From positions 94,153-158,152 of the forward strand of contig CANIRZ010000003.1 in assembly GCA_947470185.1 (NCBI GenBank): DNA of 64,000 nucleotides. Reading direction: 5' to 3'. Below, one piece after another: positions 17,610 through 25,979 of this stretch (its first letter is position 1; each line of letters opens with the position of its first letter). The stretch comes from Sphingomonadales bacterium. Lineage in GTDB: Bacteria; Pseudomonadota; Alphaproteobacteria; Sphingomonadales; Sphingomonadaceae. A program made the position numbers and the translations under genes. The notes under the pieces were generated by a model. That model worked only from the letters and a program-made list of their open reading frames with translations. It made no database searches and was not told where the DNA came from.

Positions 17610-18476
17610 ATGAAACTGCTGCGATTTGAAACGGGTGAAGGTGCGGCAATTGGCGTGCTTCAGCCCGGCAACGAAGGTCGGATCATTCCGCTCGCTCCGC
17701 TGTCGAATGACTTTCCGACGATGTTGTCGATCATCAACGGCGGCAGTGCGGCGCTGGACCAGATCAGGGCACTCGCAATGCAAGGCGATGGCGCGTTCGA
17801 TCTGGCCGATGCAAAATTGCTTGCTCCAATTGAGCGGCCCGGCAAATATATGGCAATTGGCATGAACTATGCCAAACATATCGAGGAAGCAAAACGCCTG
17901 GGCCAGCCGACGCCGTCACAGCAGTTCTGGTTCAACAAGCAGACAAGCTGCCTCGCCGGGCCATTTGACGAGATCGAACTCGGTGTCAGTGAGCAGGTTG
18001 ACTATGAGGTCGAACTCGGCGTCGTGATTGGTGCGCCTGCCAAGGGCGTGAGCGAGGCAGATGCCAAAAACCATATTTTCGGTTATGTCGTCGCCGACGA
18101 TGTTTCCGCGCGCGACTGGCAGCGCCATTCGCCGACCTTCACAATGGGCAAGTCATTCGACACGCATGGCCCCATCGGTCCTTGGATTGTAACGGCAGAC
18201 GAAATTGCCGATCCGCATGCGCTTGACTTGCGCTGTTTCGTCAATGGCGAACTTCGTCAGGACAGCAATACGAGCGAGCTAGTGTATAATATCTGGCAGC
18301 AGATTTCTTACCTTTCTACCGCCTTCACACTCGAAGCCGGCGACCTGATCGCCACAGGAACGCCGTCTGGTGTCGGCATTGGAATGCAGCCGCCTTGTTT
18401 TCTCAAATCTGGCGATGTCGTCCGCTGCGAGATTGACGGTATCGGTGCCATCGAGAACCGGGTGGCCGCGAAATGA
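17610..18476 (+). CDS. Fumarylacetoacetate hydrolase family protein
   Basis: A 288-residue FAH-family enzyme. 'YMAIGMNYAKHIEEAKR' and the metal-binding 'VDYEVELGVVIG' are followed by 'GYVVADDVSARDWQ', 'KSFDTHGPIGPWI' and 'GDLIATGTPSGVGIGM', all classic signatures. Members hydrolyse C-C bonds of acylpyruvates or decarboxylate/isomerise ring-cleavage products such as those from homoprotocatechuate or gentisate. Placed between a TonB receptor and an aromatic-acid carrier and opposite the oxygenase operon, it probably acts on the ring-opened product. Stop and next start overlap as ATGA. Confidence 0.9.
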   Translation: MKLLRFETGEGAAIGVLQPGNEGRIIPLAPLSNDFPTMLSIINGGSAALDQIRALAMQGDGAFDLADAKLLAPIERPGKYMAIGMNYAKHIEEAKRLGQPTPSQQFWFNKQTSCLAGPFDEIELGVSEQVDYEVELGVVIGAPAKGVSEADAKNHIFGYVVADDVSARDWQRHSPTFTMGKSFDTHGPIGPWIVTADEIADPHALDLRCFVNGELRQDSNTSELVYNIWQQISYLSTAFTLEAGDLIATGTPSGVGIGMQPPCFLKSGDVVRCEIDGIGAIENRVAAK

Positions 18477-19789
18477 GCGCTGGACCGACTGGCCTGTCGA
18501 GTGACAATCCGCTGGACAACGCACCGCTTCGTCGCGGTCAAATTCTGGTTCTGCTCATCGCCCTGTTACTTTCAGCTCTCGATGGCTATGATGCGATGTC
18601 GATGGCGTTTGTCGCACCCGTGCTCGCGGTCGACTGGGGAATCGGCAAAACGCTGACAGGATTGCTCCTGTCGAGCAGTCTGGTGGGTATGGCGATTGGT
18701 GCCGTCGGGCTTTCGCCGCTTGCTGATAAATATGGCAGAAGAGCGGTTGTTCTCGGCGCGCTCGTCATCATGACATTGGGCACGGCATTTTCAGCGGTTG
18801 CGCCGTCGGTGCCGGTTCTTGCTGCGGCACGTTTGCTCACCGGCGTCGGTATCGGCGTGATGGTCGCCATGACAACATTGCTGTCCGCAGAGTTTTCCAA
18901 CGCAAAGCGCAGGCCGCTTGCTGTGGCGGCCATTGCAACGATTGGCTTCCCGCTAGGCGGCGTGATCGGTGGCCTCGGCGCATCTGTCATCCTCAAGACT
19001 GCAACATGGCACCTCGTGTTTTGGGCCGGTTCAATAGCCGGTGTAGTTCTGATTGCCCTTGTATTCCTGGCCCTCCCAGAATCGCCGGCCTATCTCATCG
19101 CCCGGCGCTCGCACGATTCGCTGGAACGGACCAACCGCGTGCTGTCGCGTCTTGGTCACTCGGCGATGTCTGAATTGCCCGCGGCAATCGACCGCCAGAC
19201 TATCCGTTACCGCGCACTGTTCGAGCCGGGCCTTCGGCCAACCGTACTGCGCCTCACCGCAACGGCAATCCTGATTGCAACCACCGCCTATTTCAGTATC
19301 AACTGGTTGCCAGCGATGGTCGTCGACGCGGGCTTCACGCCAGCACAAGGGAGTCTTGTGTCGGCCCAGGCCGGCATGATTGGTTTTGTTGGCGGCGTCA
19401 TCTTTGCAGCTTTCGCCTCCCGTTTCCCGCCGAACAAGGTCGCCGCCACAGCGATGACCGCCGGCGCTGTTGCTTTGGTAGCGCTTGGCTTCGTTCCCCC
19501 GGCCCTTCACTTATTCGTTCTGACCGCAGGTGTTCTGGGCTTCTGCATGGCGGGGACGACGGGCATGATGTACACCATATTGGCAACGACCTTTCCAGCA
19601 GGCTTACGAGCATCGGGTATGGGCTTTGTCATGGGCACAATGCGAATTGCGAGTGCTGCTGGCCCGGCGCTCGCGGGCGTTTTGTTTGCGCAAGGCATGA
19701 CCCGCGCAAGCGTGTGCATAATCTTCGCCATCGCTCCGGTTATCGCTGCAATTCTTATCGCATCTCTGCCCAAGCAATCTGCGGCCTAA
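18473..19789 (+). CDS. MFS transporter, aromatic acid:H+ symporter type
   Basis: A 438-residue major-facilitator protein with 12 predicted helices. 'LSALDGYDAMSMAFVAPVLA' in helix 1 is the DGxD-type motif of the AAHS group (PcaK/BenK), 'PLADKYGRRAVV' is the cytoplasmic loop 2-3 motif, and 'PESPAYLIAR' follows helix 6. The group imports benzoate, 4-hydroxybenzoate and related acids with protons. Translation is coupled to the FAH-type hydrolase gene. Together with the TonB receptor it gives a full uptake route for an aromatic acid. Confidence 0.9.
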   Translation: MSAGPTGLSSDNPLDNAPLRRGQILVLLIALLLSALDGYDAMSMAFVAPVLAVDWGIGKTLTGLLLSSSLVGMAIGAVGLSPLADKYGRRAVVLGALVIMTLGTAFSAVAPSVPVLAAARLLTGVGIGVMVAMTTLLSAEFSNAKRRPLAVAAIATIGFPLGGVIGGLGASVILKTATWHLVFWAGSIAGVVLIALVFLALPESPAYLIARRSHDSLERTNRVLSRLGHSAMSELPAAIDRQTIRYRALFEPGLRPTVLRLTATAILIATTAYFSINWLPAMVVDAGFTPAQGSLVSAQAGMIGFVGGVIFAAFASRFPPNKVAATAMTAGAVALVALGFVPPALHLFVLTAGVLGFCMAGTTGMMYTILATTFPAGLRASGMGFVMGTMRIASAAGPALAGVLFAQGMTRASVCIIFAIAPVIAAILIASLPKQSAA

Positions 19790-19823
19790 ACCCGAACACC
19801 ATAAAGCTTATAGGAGATTGAAC

Positions 19824-20591
19824 GTGGCTGCTCGCAAAGTCATCATTACCTGTGCCGTAACAGGCGGAATCCATACGCCGTCCATGTCCCCGCATTTACC
19901 CGTGACGGCGCAGCAGATCGCCGATTCAGCGGTTGGTGCTGCCGAAGCAGGAGCGGCCATCGTCCACCTTCACGCCCGCAATCCGCTGGATGGTCGGCCT
20001 GACCAATCGTCGGAAGCCTTCGAGCCAATTTTGCGCAGTATCAAACAGCGTTCGAATGTTGTTTGCAATATCACCCCCTCGTTCACAGCGGTGGAGACAA
20101 AAACTCAAGCCTCCGCAGATCTTACAAAACCTGCTACCTCGGCTAAGCCATACCCGCCCCGTAGCGCGGCAGTCGCCGCAATCGAGCGTCCCACAACTAG
20201 CAATGCCTTCGAAGATGGCTACACTTATGGCTACCGCTTGTGGCAAGCCAAATTCTATCGGGAAGCACAAGCAGCGCTTGAAGAAACCTTAGCCACATTT
20301 CCCGGAGATGAAAGGGCTAGCTATGCACGCAATTTGCTTGGCCGGGCATGGTTGGATGACCAAAAACCGGCAACTGCGGTGAAGGTCTTTTACGAGAACT
20401 ATAAAACCGACCCACGAGGTGCCCGCGCGCCAGATAGCTTGTTTTTCTTAGGCGCGGCGTTGGCAGACCTTGGGAAAGCGGTGGAGGCATGCGAAGCTTT
20501 TAGTGAATTGGCAAAATCATATCCTGATGAGGTGACCGATCGCTTAGCCGATCGCCTCAAATCTGGAAATATAAGGGCGAAGTGCAAGTAA
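19824..20591 (+). CDS. Truncated BKACE enzyme fused to TPR protein (chimera)
   Basis: A 255-residue open frame built from two proteins. Residues 1-84 are the N terminus of a beta-keto acid cleavage enzyme (BKACE, DUF849): 'VIITCAVTGGIHTPSMSP' and 'AGAAIVHLHARNP' with the zinc-binding HxH. Near base 20076, after 'NVVCNIT', the sequence changes to a CpoB/YbgF-like tetratricopeptide protein ('LEETLATFPGDERASYA', 'SLFFLGAALADLGK'). More than two thirds of the BKACE barrel is gone, so it cannot be active. The TPR part has lost its signal peptide, so it would stay in the cytoplasm if made. GTG 19824 is chosen because GGAG lies 7 bases upstream; TTG 19818 is too close. It marks the right edge of module A. 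Confidence 0.85.
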   Translation: MAARKVIITCAVTGGIHTPSMSPHLPVTAQQIADSAVGAAEAGAAIVHLHARNPLDGRPDQSSEAFEPILRSIKQRSNVVCNITPSFTAVETKTQASADLTKPATSAKPYPPRSAAVAAIERPTTSNAFEDGYTYGYRLWQAKFYREAQAALEETLATFPGDERASYARNLLGRAWLDDQKPATAVKVFYENYKTDPRGARAPDSLFFLGAALADLGKAVEACEAFSELAKSYPDEVTDRLADRLKSGNIRAKCK

Positions 20592-20742
20592 CGCGGGAGC
20601 CGATAACCGTTCCGTCGGGTAAAGCTTGCCCAAAAAGATATTAACTAAAACCTCATTACCCACAGATGTTTCAAAGGTTGGATCGAAGTCAACCGTTGAA
20701 ACGCATAAACAGGACGAGGCTTACCTTCAGCTCGATGCTGCT

Positions 20743-20814
20743 TCAGAACACCATCTGCGTCAGCTTTTCGGTCTGCTCCTCAACAAATACCTGACGCTCA
20801 ATCACCCATTTCGC
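20743..20814 (-). pseudogene. C-terminal scrap of a second GGYGSG protein
   Basis: On the minus strand this stretch reads 'VIERQVFVEEQTEKLTQMVF' then stop, matching the end of the intact neighbour ('EIERWVFVEDEIDKIAQMVF'). It is a diverged partial copy in tandem, abutting the neighbour's stop codon. It has no start and no product. The small plus-strand open frame over the same bases (20626-20817) is most likely chance. 20592-20742 holds nothing else I recognise. Confidence 0.7.
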
Positions 20815-21431
20815 TAAGTTTGGTCGCGGAAGCGAGCACCCGCTGCGGCATCGCATCGAAACACCATCTGCGCTATCTTGTCGATTTCGTCCTCAACAAA
20901 CACCCACCTCTCGATCTCCCGATCCAGTAACCGTTCCCGCGTCGGCTTACGGGTATACTTAGACAGCGCCTTGCGGCGCACCTGAGCCTTGTAGATGGCG
21001 CGGTGGCTTCGATGTATAGGGCACTCGCGCTGCGAGCCGTAGGCCACGTTCCAGCCCTTCACAGAGGCGAAGTGTGTCTGTCCCGGTGGCAGCACCAGCG
21101 CGGCGCACCTGCGGCCTGTGCGTGGGCACAATGCAAACCAACGCTCGCCGCCATATGGCAGGGGGTGCTCTTCCAGATACACCACGCAGTTGATGACGTT
21201 GCCGAACGCGCGTCCTGTAATCCTCAGACACGGCGAAGGTTCAAGGCAGTGAACGTCGGTTACCAGCGTTAGATCAGCGATGGTCTCGCCGTATTGGCTC
21301 CACACTTGCTCGCGGCGGGCCATACAGTGTCGCTGCAACATGCCGAGCTGCTTTAGGTTCGACAGGTTGATGTTCAGGCAGTCATCAGTGGTCCAACGGT
21401 TGCTGCGTCGCCCAGATCCGTAGCCGCCCAT
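20814..21431 (-). CDS. GGYGSG-type conserved mobile-element protein
   Basis: A 205-residue protein of a family common on alphaproteobacterial mobile DNA. It starts 'MGGYGSGRRSNR' and holds a degenerate zinc-ribbon-like core: 'CPRTGRRCAALVLPPG', then 'FASVKGWNVAYGSQREC' and a basic region. Relatives typically show 'LYLPPG' and 'YASQRE' at these points. Function is not established to my knowledge; a nucleic-acid-binding role is plausible from the basic, Cys-containing core. It faces away from module B. Upstream lies an AT-rich promoter-like stretch and one copy of the element's 46-bp palindrome. Its downstream end runs into a scrap of a related gene. Confidence 0.75.
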   Translation of the reverse strand: MGGYGSGRRSNRWTTDDCLNINLSNLKQLGMLQRHCMARREQVWSQYGETIADLTLVTDVHCLEPSPCLRITGRAFGNVINCVVYLEEHPLPYGGERWFALCPRTGRRCAALVLPPGQTHFASVKGWNVAYGSQRECPIHRSHRAIYKAQVRRKALSKYTRKPTRERLLDREIERWVFVEDEIDKIAQMVFRCDAAAGARFRDQT

Positions 21432-21971
21432 GTTCGCCTCCGCAGATTAATCGAAATACTCTGCGTAAATGGCATATTTAATCTATTTTGTCGATAAATT
21501 GATTAAATGGACGCAGTGGTGCTAAATTACCGCAGGTAGAATTTTACACGTAAAAAACTGCAAGTTCACGGCAATAACGAAGGCATCAGCATGCCAAACT
21601 AACCGACAAAAGGTACAAAAGGGGGCTTTTGATGGTTTTGTCGGTTAGTTTTCATTTCTTCAAGTGGCTGCCGGCCGGAATTGGGCCGTTAGCGGACAGT
21701 TTGCTTTGATAAGTGACACGCTGAATAGCTGCCGGTTGGATGGGTCGCAATGCCGCTGTTACCACCAACAAACCGGTCGTTCGCTTGTCAAAATTTAGCC
21801 CTTGCAAGCACCTTTTCCTTCACTCTGCTTACACAGTCATTGTTCGAACGCGCGGCAAGAACCTTGGGCAGCGCAATCAAGTCACTGCACAACTCGTCAA
21901 ACCAACGTGCTCGCCTATTGCAGGATAGCACAAATTTGATTTTTGACGCTCTCGTTTCGACATTGCAATGA
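21432..21971. other. 540-base intergenic stretch
   Basis: Without a convincing gene. 21450-21560 is AT-rich and likely holds the promoter of the minus-strand GGYGSG gene. The 46-bp palindrome sits at 21601-21646. In 21650-21970 I find only short open frames (21740-21928, 21750-21971) with no start signal or recognisable content. The next feature is the operator at 21972. Confidence 0.5.
21601..21646. repeat. 46-bp palindrome, copy 1
   Basis: Layout: AACCGACAAAAGG, TA, CAAAAG, GGGG, CTTTTG, AT, GGTTTTGTCGGTT. It matches the reverse complement of 49243-49288 at 44 of 46 positions; only bases 12-13 differ. It is thus one half of an inverted pair flanking 27.6 kb. It can fold into a long interrupted hairpin. 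Confidence 0.85.
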
Positions 21972-21989
21972 ACTGAACAAATGTTTAGT
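21972..21989. promoter_or_regulatory. Module B operator, site 1
   Basis: ACTGAACAAATGTTTAGT, a near-perfect palindrome, lies 37 bases before the start of the first gene of a four-gene plus-strand operon. It matches sites at 30050, 32551, 33271, 40471 and 41509. It is the probable target of the TetR regulator encoded at 32564-33199. Confidence 0.75.
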
Positions 21990-22025
21990 TTGTTGCAAGA
22001 GAATCATATTCTTAGAGAGGCCCAA

Positions 22026-22850
22026 ATGGAAAATATGATGATTAGACGGATGGATTTCGCCTTCCAGTCCGACATGGATATTGTGTTCATTAAAGATGAT
22101 CCAGACATGTCTTTCATGTTTCTCGGTGCTTGGATGATGCTGCCATATCTGGAACCTTTTCTAATCCGCACAATGCGTGATGCGTTGCCTCACATTACGG
22201 ACGCGAAGTTAAAGGAAGACCTCAAGCGCTTTTGCGCCCAGGAGGGCGAACACTTTAAGCAGCATGCAAAAGCCAATGATTTTATCCGGAGCTTACATCC
22301 ATCCTATGAAGCGCTTCGTCCGCTCGAAAAGGAGCTTGATCAAGAGCTAAAGGATTTCACAAAGAACAAGCCTTTGAAGTTCAAGTTGGCCTACGCGGAA
22401 GGCTTTGAGTCAATGACGAGCGCCATGTCTCGCGCGCAGTTGGAGGTCGGACTTTATGACCGCACATCGAGCCCTCTTGCAGACTTGGCCAAGTGGCATG
22501 TCATGGAGGAGTTGGAACATCGTTCGGTAGCGTTCGATATTTACGAACATGTCGTTGGCAGCTGGTTTTATCGAATGAAGCAAAGCATTTGGTCGCAAAA
22601 GCATTATTTCTCCTGGGTAAAGCGCTTCCAGAAAATCCTCGTCGCGCCACAAGCAGATTTAATCGCATCATATGCAACACCGGAAATTACAGCTCGGCGT
22701 AAAGCCTATAATAAACACTACATGCGTCGGGGAATTCCACGCGTACTGAAGACCTATATGCCTTGGTACGATCCATCGAAAGTTGATTTGCCGCCTCAAT
22801 TTGAAGCGGCGCGCGAGCATTATTCACACATCGCAACTGCCCTATCCTAA
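22026..22850 (+). CDS. PF10118-type predicted metal-dependent hydrolase
   Basis: A 274-residue all-helical protein of the 'predicted metal-dependent hydrolase' family (PF10118). Metal-ligand-like motifs are 'FCAQEGEHFKQHAKAN' (E..H, near 75), 'GFESMTSAMSRAQLE' (near 125) and 'WHVMEELEHRSVAFDIYE' (E..H, near 160). This spacing resembles ferritin-like di-iron proteins. No substrate is known for the family, whose genes often sit in lipid or terpenoid catabolic clusters. ATG 22026 follows AGAGAGG by a good distance; the frame's earlier start at 21981 would lie inside the operator. First gene of the operon with the cupin, dehydrogenase and hydrolase. Confidence 0.8.
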   Translation: MENMMIRRMDFAFQSDMDIVFIKDDPDMSFMFLGAWMMLPYLEPFLIRTMRDALPHITDAKLKEDLKRFCAQEGEHFKQHAKANDFIRSLHPSYEALRPLEKELDQELKDFTKNKPLKFKLAYAEGFESMTSAMSRAQLEVGLYDRTSSPLADLAKWHVMEELEHRSVAFDIYEHVVGSWFYRMKQSIWSQKHYFSWVKRFQKILVAPQADLIASYATPEITARRKAYNKHYMRRGIPRVLKTYMPWYDPSKVDLPPQFEAAREHYSHIATALS

Positions 22851-22860
22851 GGAGTGCATC

Positions 22861-23406
22861 ATGGCCGATTCCATCCCCGTTATCCCCGAAGCATTGGTGG
22901 AATTTGCCGCCAAAATTGCAGCCCGTCCTATTGTGCCTACGCATTCAGACCAGGCGACGTTGCATGTAGGCATGTCCGATCTACCGTGGGCTGAAGCCGG
23001 CGACGGCAGTGCGCTTCAGCTGCTTCATGTTGATCTTAATCAGGGCATTTGGATTTCAAATACGCGACTGCCGCCTGGTCACAAGGTAATCACACATTTT
23101 CACACGGGTATGGTTTATGCGGTTACCCATCAGGGGCGCTGGTACTATGCTGAGACGCCTGACGCGGTGAATAGCCCAGGCTCCTATCTCTTCGAACCTG
23201 CCGGCTCAGTTCATACTTTGTGTACGCCAGCCGACCAAGAGGGCGACACCATCGCGTGGTTTGCAGTCTATGGTGCGAACATCAACATCGACGAAGATGG
23301 TAAAATCGTTTCGATCGTCGATGCCCGTGCAGCGTTGGATATTTATCGAGGCTATTGCGATGCATTGGGCCTGGATACATCCAAACTAATTGTCGTTGGC
23401 GAATGA
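22861..23406 (+). CDS. Cupin of the 2,4'-dihydroxyacetophenone dioxygenase family
   Basis: A 181-residue single-domain cupin. The first metal motif reads 'GHKVITHFHTGMVYAVTHQG' (HxH, then a residue where many cupins have Glu/Gln), and 'EPAGSVHTL' gives the third His. Length and the DAD-like start fit the 2,4'-dihydroxyacetophenone dioxygenase family, Fe enzymes that cleave the C-C bond between a carbonyl and a hydroxymethyl carbon. Start ATG 22861 has AAGGAG 8 bases upstream. Its stop overlaps the dehydrogenase start by ATGA. The true substrate is unknown; C-C cleavage of an alpha-hydroxyketone is a fair guess. Confidence 0.8.
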   Translation: MADSIPVIPEALVEFAAKIAARPIVPTHSDQATLHVGMSDLPWAEAGDGSALQLLHVDLNQGIWISNTRLPPGHKVITHFHTGMVYAVTHQGRWYYAETPDAVNSPGSYLFEPAGSVHTLCTPADQEGDTIAWFAVYGANINIDEDGKIVSIVDARAALDIYRGYCDALGLDTSKLIVVGE

Positions 23407-24440
23407 TGATGCGTGCAGCGGTTATGCGCAACCGCGCTTTCACAATCGAGGACCGCCCAATGCCAATCCCCGGTAGTGGCGATGTTTTGCTCAAAACTCG
23501 GCTTTGCGGAATTTGTGGTTCAGACCTGCATCAGTTCAAACATGCTGCTGAAATAGACGAACTCGTACGCAGCATGGGTGCGCCGGGCCAAGATCTGTCA
23601 AAGGGCATGGTCCTTGGTCACGAATATGTCGGGGAAATAGTAGCCTTTGGACCAGAAACTCAGCAATCGCTTAAAGTTGGCGACCGTGTTGTCTCGGTTC
23701 CTTTCCTGATGCGTGATGGCGCGCCTGTGCCCATAGGCGCGAATGTAGAAGTTGATGGAGCTTATGCCGAATATTTCTTAGGATCAGAGGCACTGCTCCT
23801 CAAAATTCCTGACGATGTGCCGGATGCAGCGGCTGCGCTGGTTGAACCCTTGGGAATAGCTGTCCATGCTGTTGCCAAGTCTTTTCTCAATGGAGACAGC
23901 CACCCTTGCGTTATATTGGGTTGTGGCCCCATCGGTCTCGCAATCGCAGCTGTTTTAAAGATGCGTGGCGTAGAGACAATCATCGCATCGGATTTTTCGC
24001 CCAAACGGCGTGCGTTGGCGCAAGCCATGGGCGCGACACAAGCTGTGCATCCCGAGGAAGCATCGCCCTTTTCACTTCTGACTCCGACGGCACCTGCGAT
24101 TGTTTTCGACTGCACAGGTGTTCGGGGCGTACTGTCGCAAGCGATAACAGAAGCACCCGTGGGCTCTCAGATTGTCGTTGCGGGCATTCCGCAGGGTGAA
24201 GACAGTTTCAATCCAATGATCGCCATCGCAAAAGAGCTGAACCTTCAATTTGTGCTTTACTACGCCCCTGAAGAATTTGCCGAGGCGCTTCAGGCTATTG
24301 CTCAAGGTCAGCTCGACTGGAGGCCACTCGTGACCGGAACTGTCGGTCTGGAAGGGATAGAGGAAGCTTTTTCTGCGCTCGGTGATCCCGAGACGCATGC
24401 GAAGATAATGATAGATCCATGGAGCAACGCGCGCTTGTGA
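23403..24440 (+). CDS. Zinc-dependent medium-chain alcohol dehydrogenase
   Basis: A 345-residue zinc MDR dehydrogenase. The catalytic zinc ligands are seen in 'CGICGSDLHQF' and 'GHEYVGEI'; the NAD-binding 'LGCGPIGLAIAAVLKMRG' is near residue 180. The structural-zinc Cys cluster of classical ADHs is absent from the 'VVSVPFLMRDGAPV' region. It oxidises an alcohol to ketone/aldehyde or the reverse. Three ATGs in a row (23403, 23406, 23409) overlap the cupin stop; the first is given. It could provide the ketone for the cupin dioxygenase. Confidence 0.88.
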   Translation: MMMRAAVMRNRAFTIEDRPMPIPGSGDVLLKTRLCGICGSDLHQFKHAAEIDELVRSMGAPGQDLSKGMVLGHEYVGEIVAFGPETQQSLKVGDRVVSVPFLMRDGAPVPIGANVEVDGAYAEYFLGSEALLLKIPDDVPDAAAALVEPLGIAVHAVAKSFLNGDSHPCVILGCGPIGLAIAAVLKMRGVETIIASDFSPKRRALAQAMGATQAVHPEEASPFSLLTPTAPAIVFDCTGVRGVLSQAITEAPVGSQIVVAGIPQGEDSFNPMIAIAKELNLQFVLYYAPEEFAEALQAIAQGQLDWRPLVTGTVGLEGIEEAFSALGDPETHAKIMIDPWSNARL

Positions 24441-25309
24441 ATGATATTGACTTAATCACTGCAACCCATGGACCGCTTAAATTTTCGGCTCATAGCGTGG
24501 GCCGCGGACCGACAGTTCTTTTCTTGCACGGCTTTCCAGACAGCAAAGCAAGCTTCGATAACCAGTTGATGGCCTTTGCGCGTGCCGGTTATCGAGCCGT
24601 GGCGGTGACCATGCGGGGGTATGAGGAAGGGGCCCAACCAGCAGATGGGGATTATCACGCTATCCGCATGGCAGAAGATGTGGCTGCCTGGATCAGGCAG
24701 CTTGACACAGAACCGGTGCACCTTGTTGGCCATGACTGGGGCGCCAATATCGCATACGCCGCGTCGGCGCTGGCGCCTGAGCTGATCAGATCGCTGACGG
24801 TCATCGCAGTACCGCACCCCGTCCGGTTTGCGGAGGCTTTCGCAAGCAGTCCGGAACAGCAAAAACGTTCGGCATATATCATGGAATTCCAACAGGCAGG
24901 TTTTGAAGACAGCATCGTCAGCGAGGATTGCGCCTATCTGGCAGCACTCTGGTCGAGCTGGTCGCCGGAATGGGAAATACCGAGCGACCGGCTTTCAGAA
25001 ATGAAAGCAGTATTCAGACAACCGGGCGTAGCACGCGCCGCGTTGGAGTATTACCGACAAGCATTCGATAGCTCTTCGTCGGCAGCGCTCGAAACTCAGG
25101 CACTTTTCACCAAACCGATTGCCGTTAGAACACTCGCAATTTGCGGGAACTCAGATAGATGCATTTCTCCTGAAATCTTCGCAGGCGCCATGCGCGCAGA
25201 GGATTTTCCGGGCGGCCTTCAAGTAACGCGTTTTAACGGCGCAGGGCATTTCGTCCATATCGAGCAGCCAGACGCGGTTAACGATCTGATCTTGGATTGG
25301 ATCAAATAG
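24419..25309 (+). CDS. Alpha/beta hydrolase, epoxide hydrolase-like
   Basis: A 296-residue alpha/beta hydrolase. The oxyanion motif is 'FLHGFPDS', the nucleophile elbow is 'VGHDWGANIAYA' with Asp (as in epoxide hydrolases and dehalogenases), and the catalytic His is in 'GAGHFVHIEQPD'. The cap region lies between. An Asp nucleophile favours epoxide or C-halogen hydrolysis over esterase action. The start overlaps the dehydrogenase end by 22 bases. Last gene of the operon; its stop overlaps the convergent DJ-1/PfpI gene by 8 bases. Confidence 0.85.
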   Translation: MEQRALVNDIDLITATHGPLKFSAHSVGRGPTVLFLHGFPDSKASFDNQLMAFARAGYRAVAVTMRGYEEGAQPADGDYHAIRMAEDVAAWIRQLDTEPVHLVGHDWGANIAYAASALAPELIRSLTVIAVPHPVRFAEAFASSPEQQKRSAYIMEFQQAGFEDSIVSEDCAYLAALWSSWSPEWEIPSDRLSEMKAVFRQPGVARAALEYYRQAFDSSSSAALETQALFTKPIAVRTLAICGNSDRCISPEIFAGAMRAEDFPGGLQVTRFNGAGHFVHIEQPDAVNDLILDWIK

Positions 25310-25979
25310 GACGTGGTATAGTCGGACGGGTCCTTCCGGAACGGTTAAACTCCACGGTTCCATCCATTATCGCACCAACCACGTCTGGTCCTGCCGAGTA
25401 TACCGATCCACTTTGAAAGGGCGGGGCAGGATCATACTCTATGCTGAGCTGAATAGCCTGAGCAGCCCGGTCGCCATTAAGCCGGCTGGCCAGCATAAGC
25501 GCCATATCGATGCCTGCAGAGACACCAGCCGCTGTAATGACCTTACCGCTTTCGACCCATCTTTTGCTGCGTGGCAAGGCACCGAACTCGCTCAACCGCG
25601 CGAGCACGCTCCAATGTGTTGTAGCTTCTTTTCCTGTTAGTAAACCTGCTGCGGCAAGTATCAAAGCACCTGTGCATACAGAGCATGTCCACTGCGCAGC
25701 TGCGTCAATGTGCCGAACCCAGTTCAGGATCTCTATGTCGGTCTCAATCGCATCCGAACCCGGCCCTCCAGGGATTAGCAAGACATCGGCGTCTCGTACA
25801 TCGGCAATTCCAAATGGTGCGATGAAAGGAACGGCCCGGTTATCGGGCCATATTATACCGGGCGTTTTTGCAACAACTTTGATATCTGCGTCCGGCAAGA
25901 GCGACAGAACCTCAATCGGTCCGACAGCATCAAGCATCGTAAACCCATCAAAAAGCAGAACTACTATTTTAAGGGTCAT
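25302..25979 (-). CDS. DJ-1/PfpI family protein
   Basis: A 225-residue glutamine-amidotransferase-like protein of the DJ-1/PfpI superfamily. The nucleophile is Cys in 'CSVCTGALILAAAG', with 'VLLIPGGPGS' supplying the oxyanion loop, and 'HWSVLARL' the likely His. It lacks the AraC DNA-binding domain found in GlxA-type regulators, so it is an enzyme-only form, like isonitrile hydratase (InhA). The ATG at 25979 has AAAGGGA upstream. It probably belongs to the minus-strand operon TonB receptor, MFS, MaoC, this gene, though 142 bases separate it from MaoC. Confidence 0.82.
   Translation of the reverse strand: MTLKIVVLLFDGFTMLDAVGPIEVLSLLPDADIKVVAKTPGIIWPDNRAVPFIAPFGIADVRDADVLLIPGGPGSDAIETDIEILNWVRHIDAAAQWTCSVCTGALILAAAGLLTGKEATTHWSVLARLSEFGALPRSKRWVESGKVITAAGVSAGIDMALMLASRLNGDRAAQAIQLSIEYDPAPPFQSGSVYSAGPDVVGAIMDGTVEFNRSGRTRPTIPRPI

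Noticed and set aside
20626..20817. Plus-strand 63-residue open frame
   Set aside because: No ribosome-binding site, TTG start, and the bases are explained as a minus-strand scrap of the GGYGSG-type gene.
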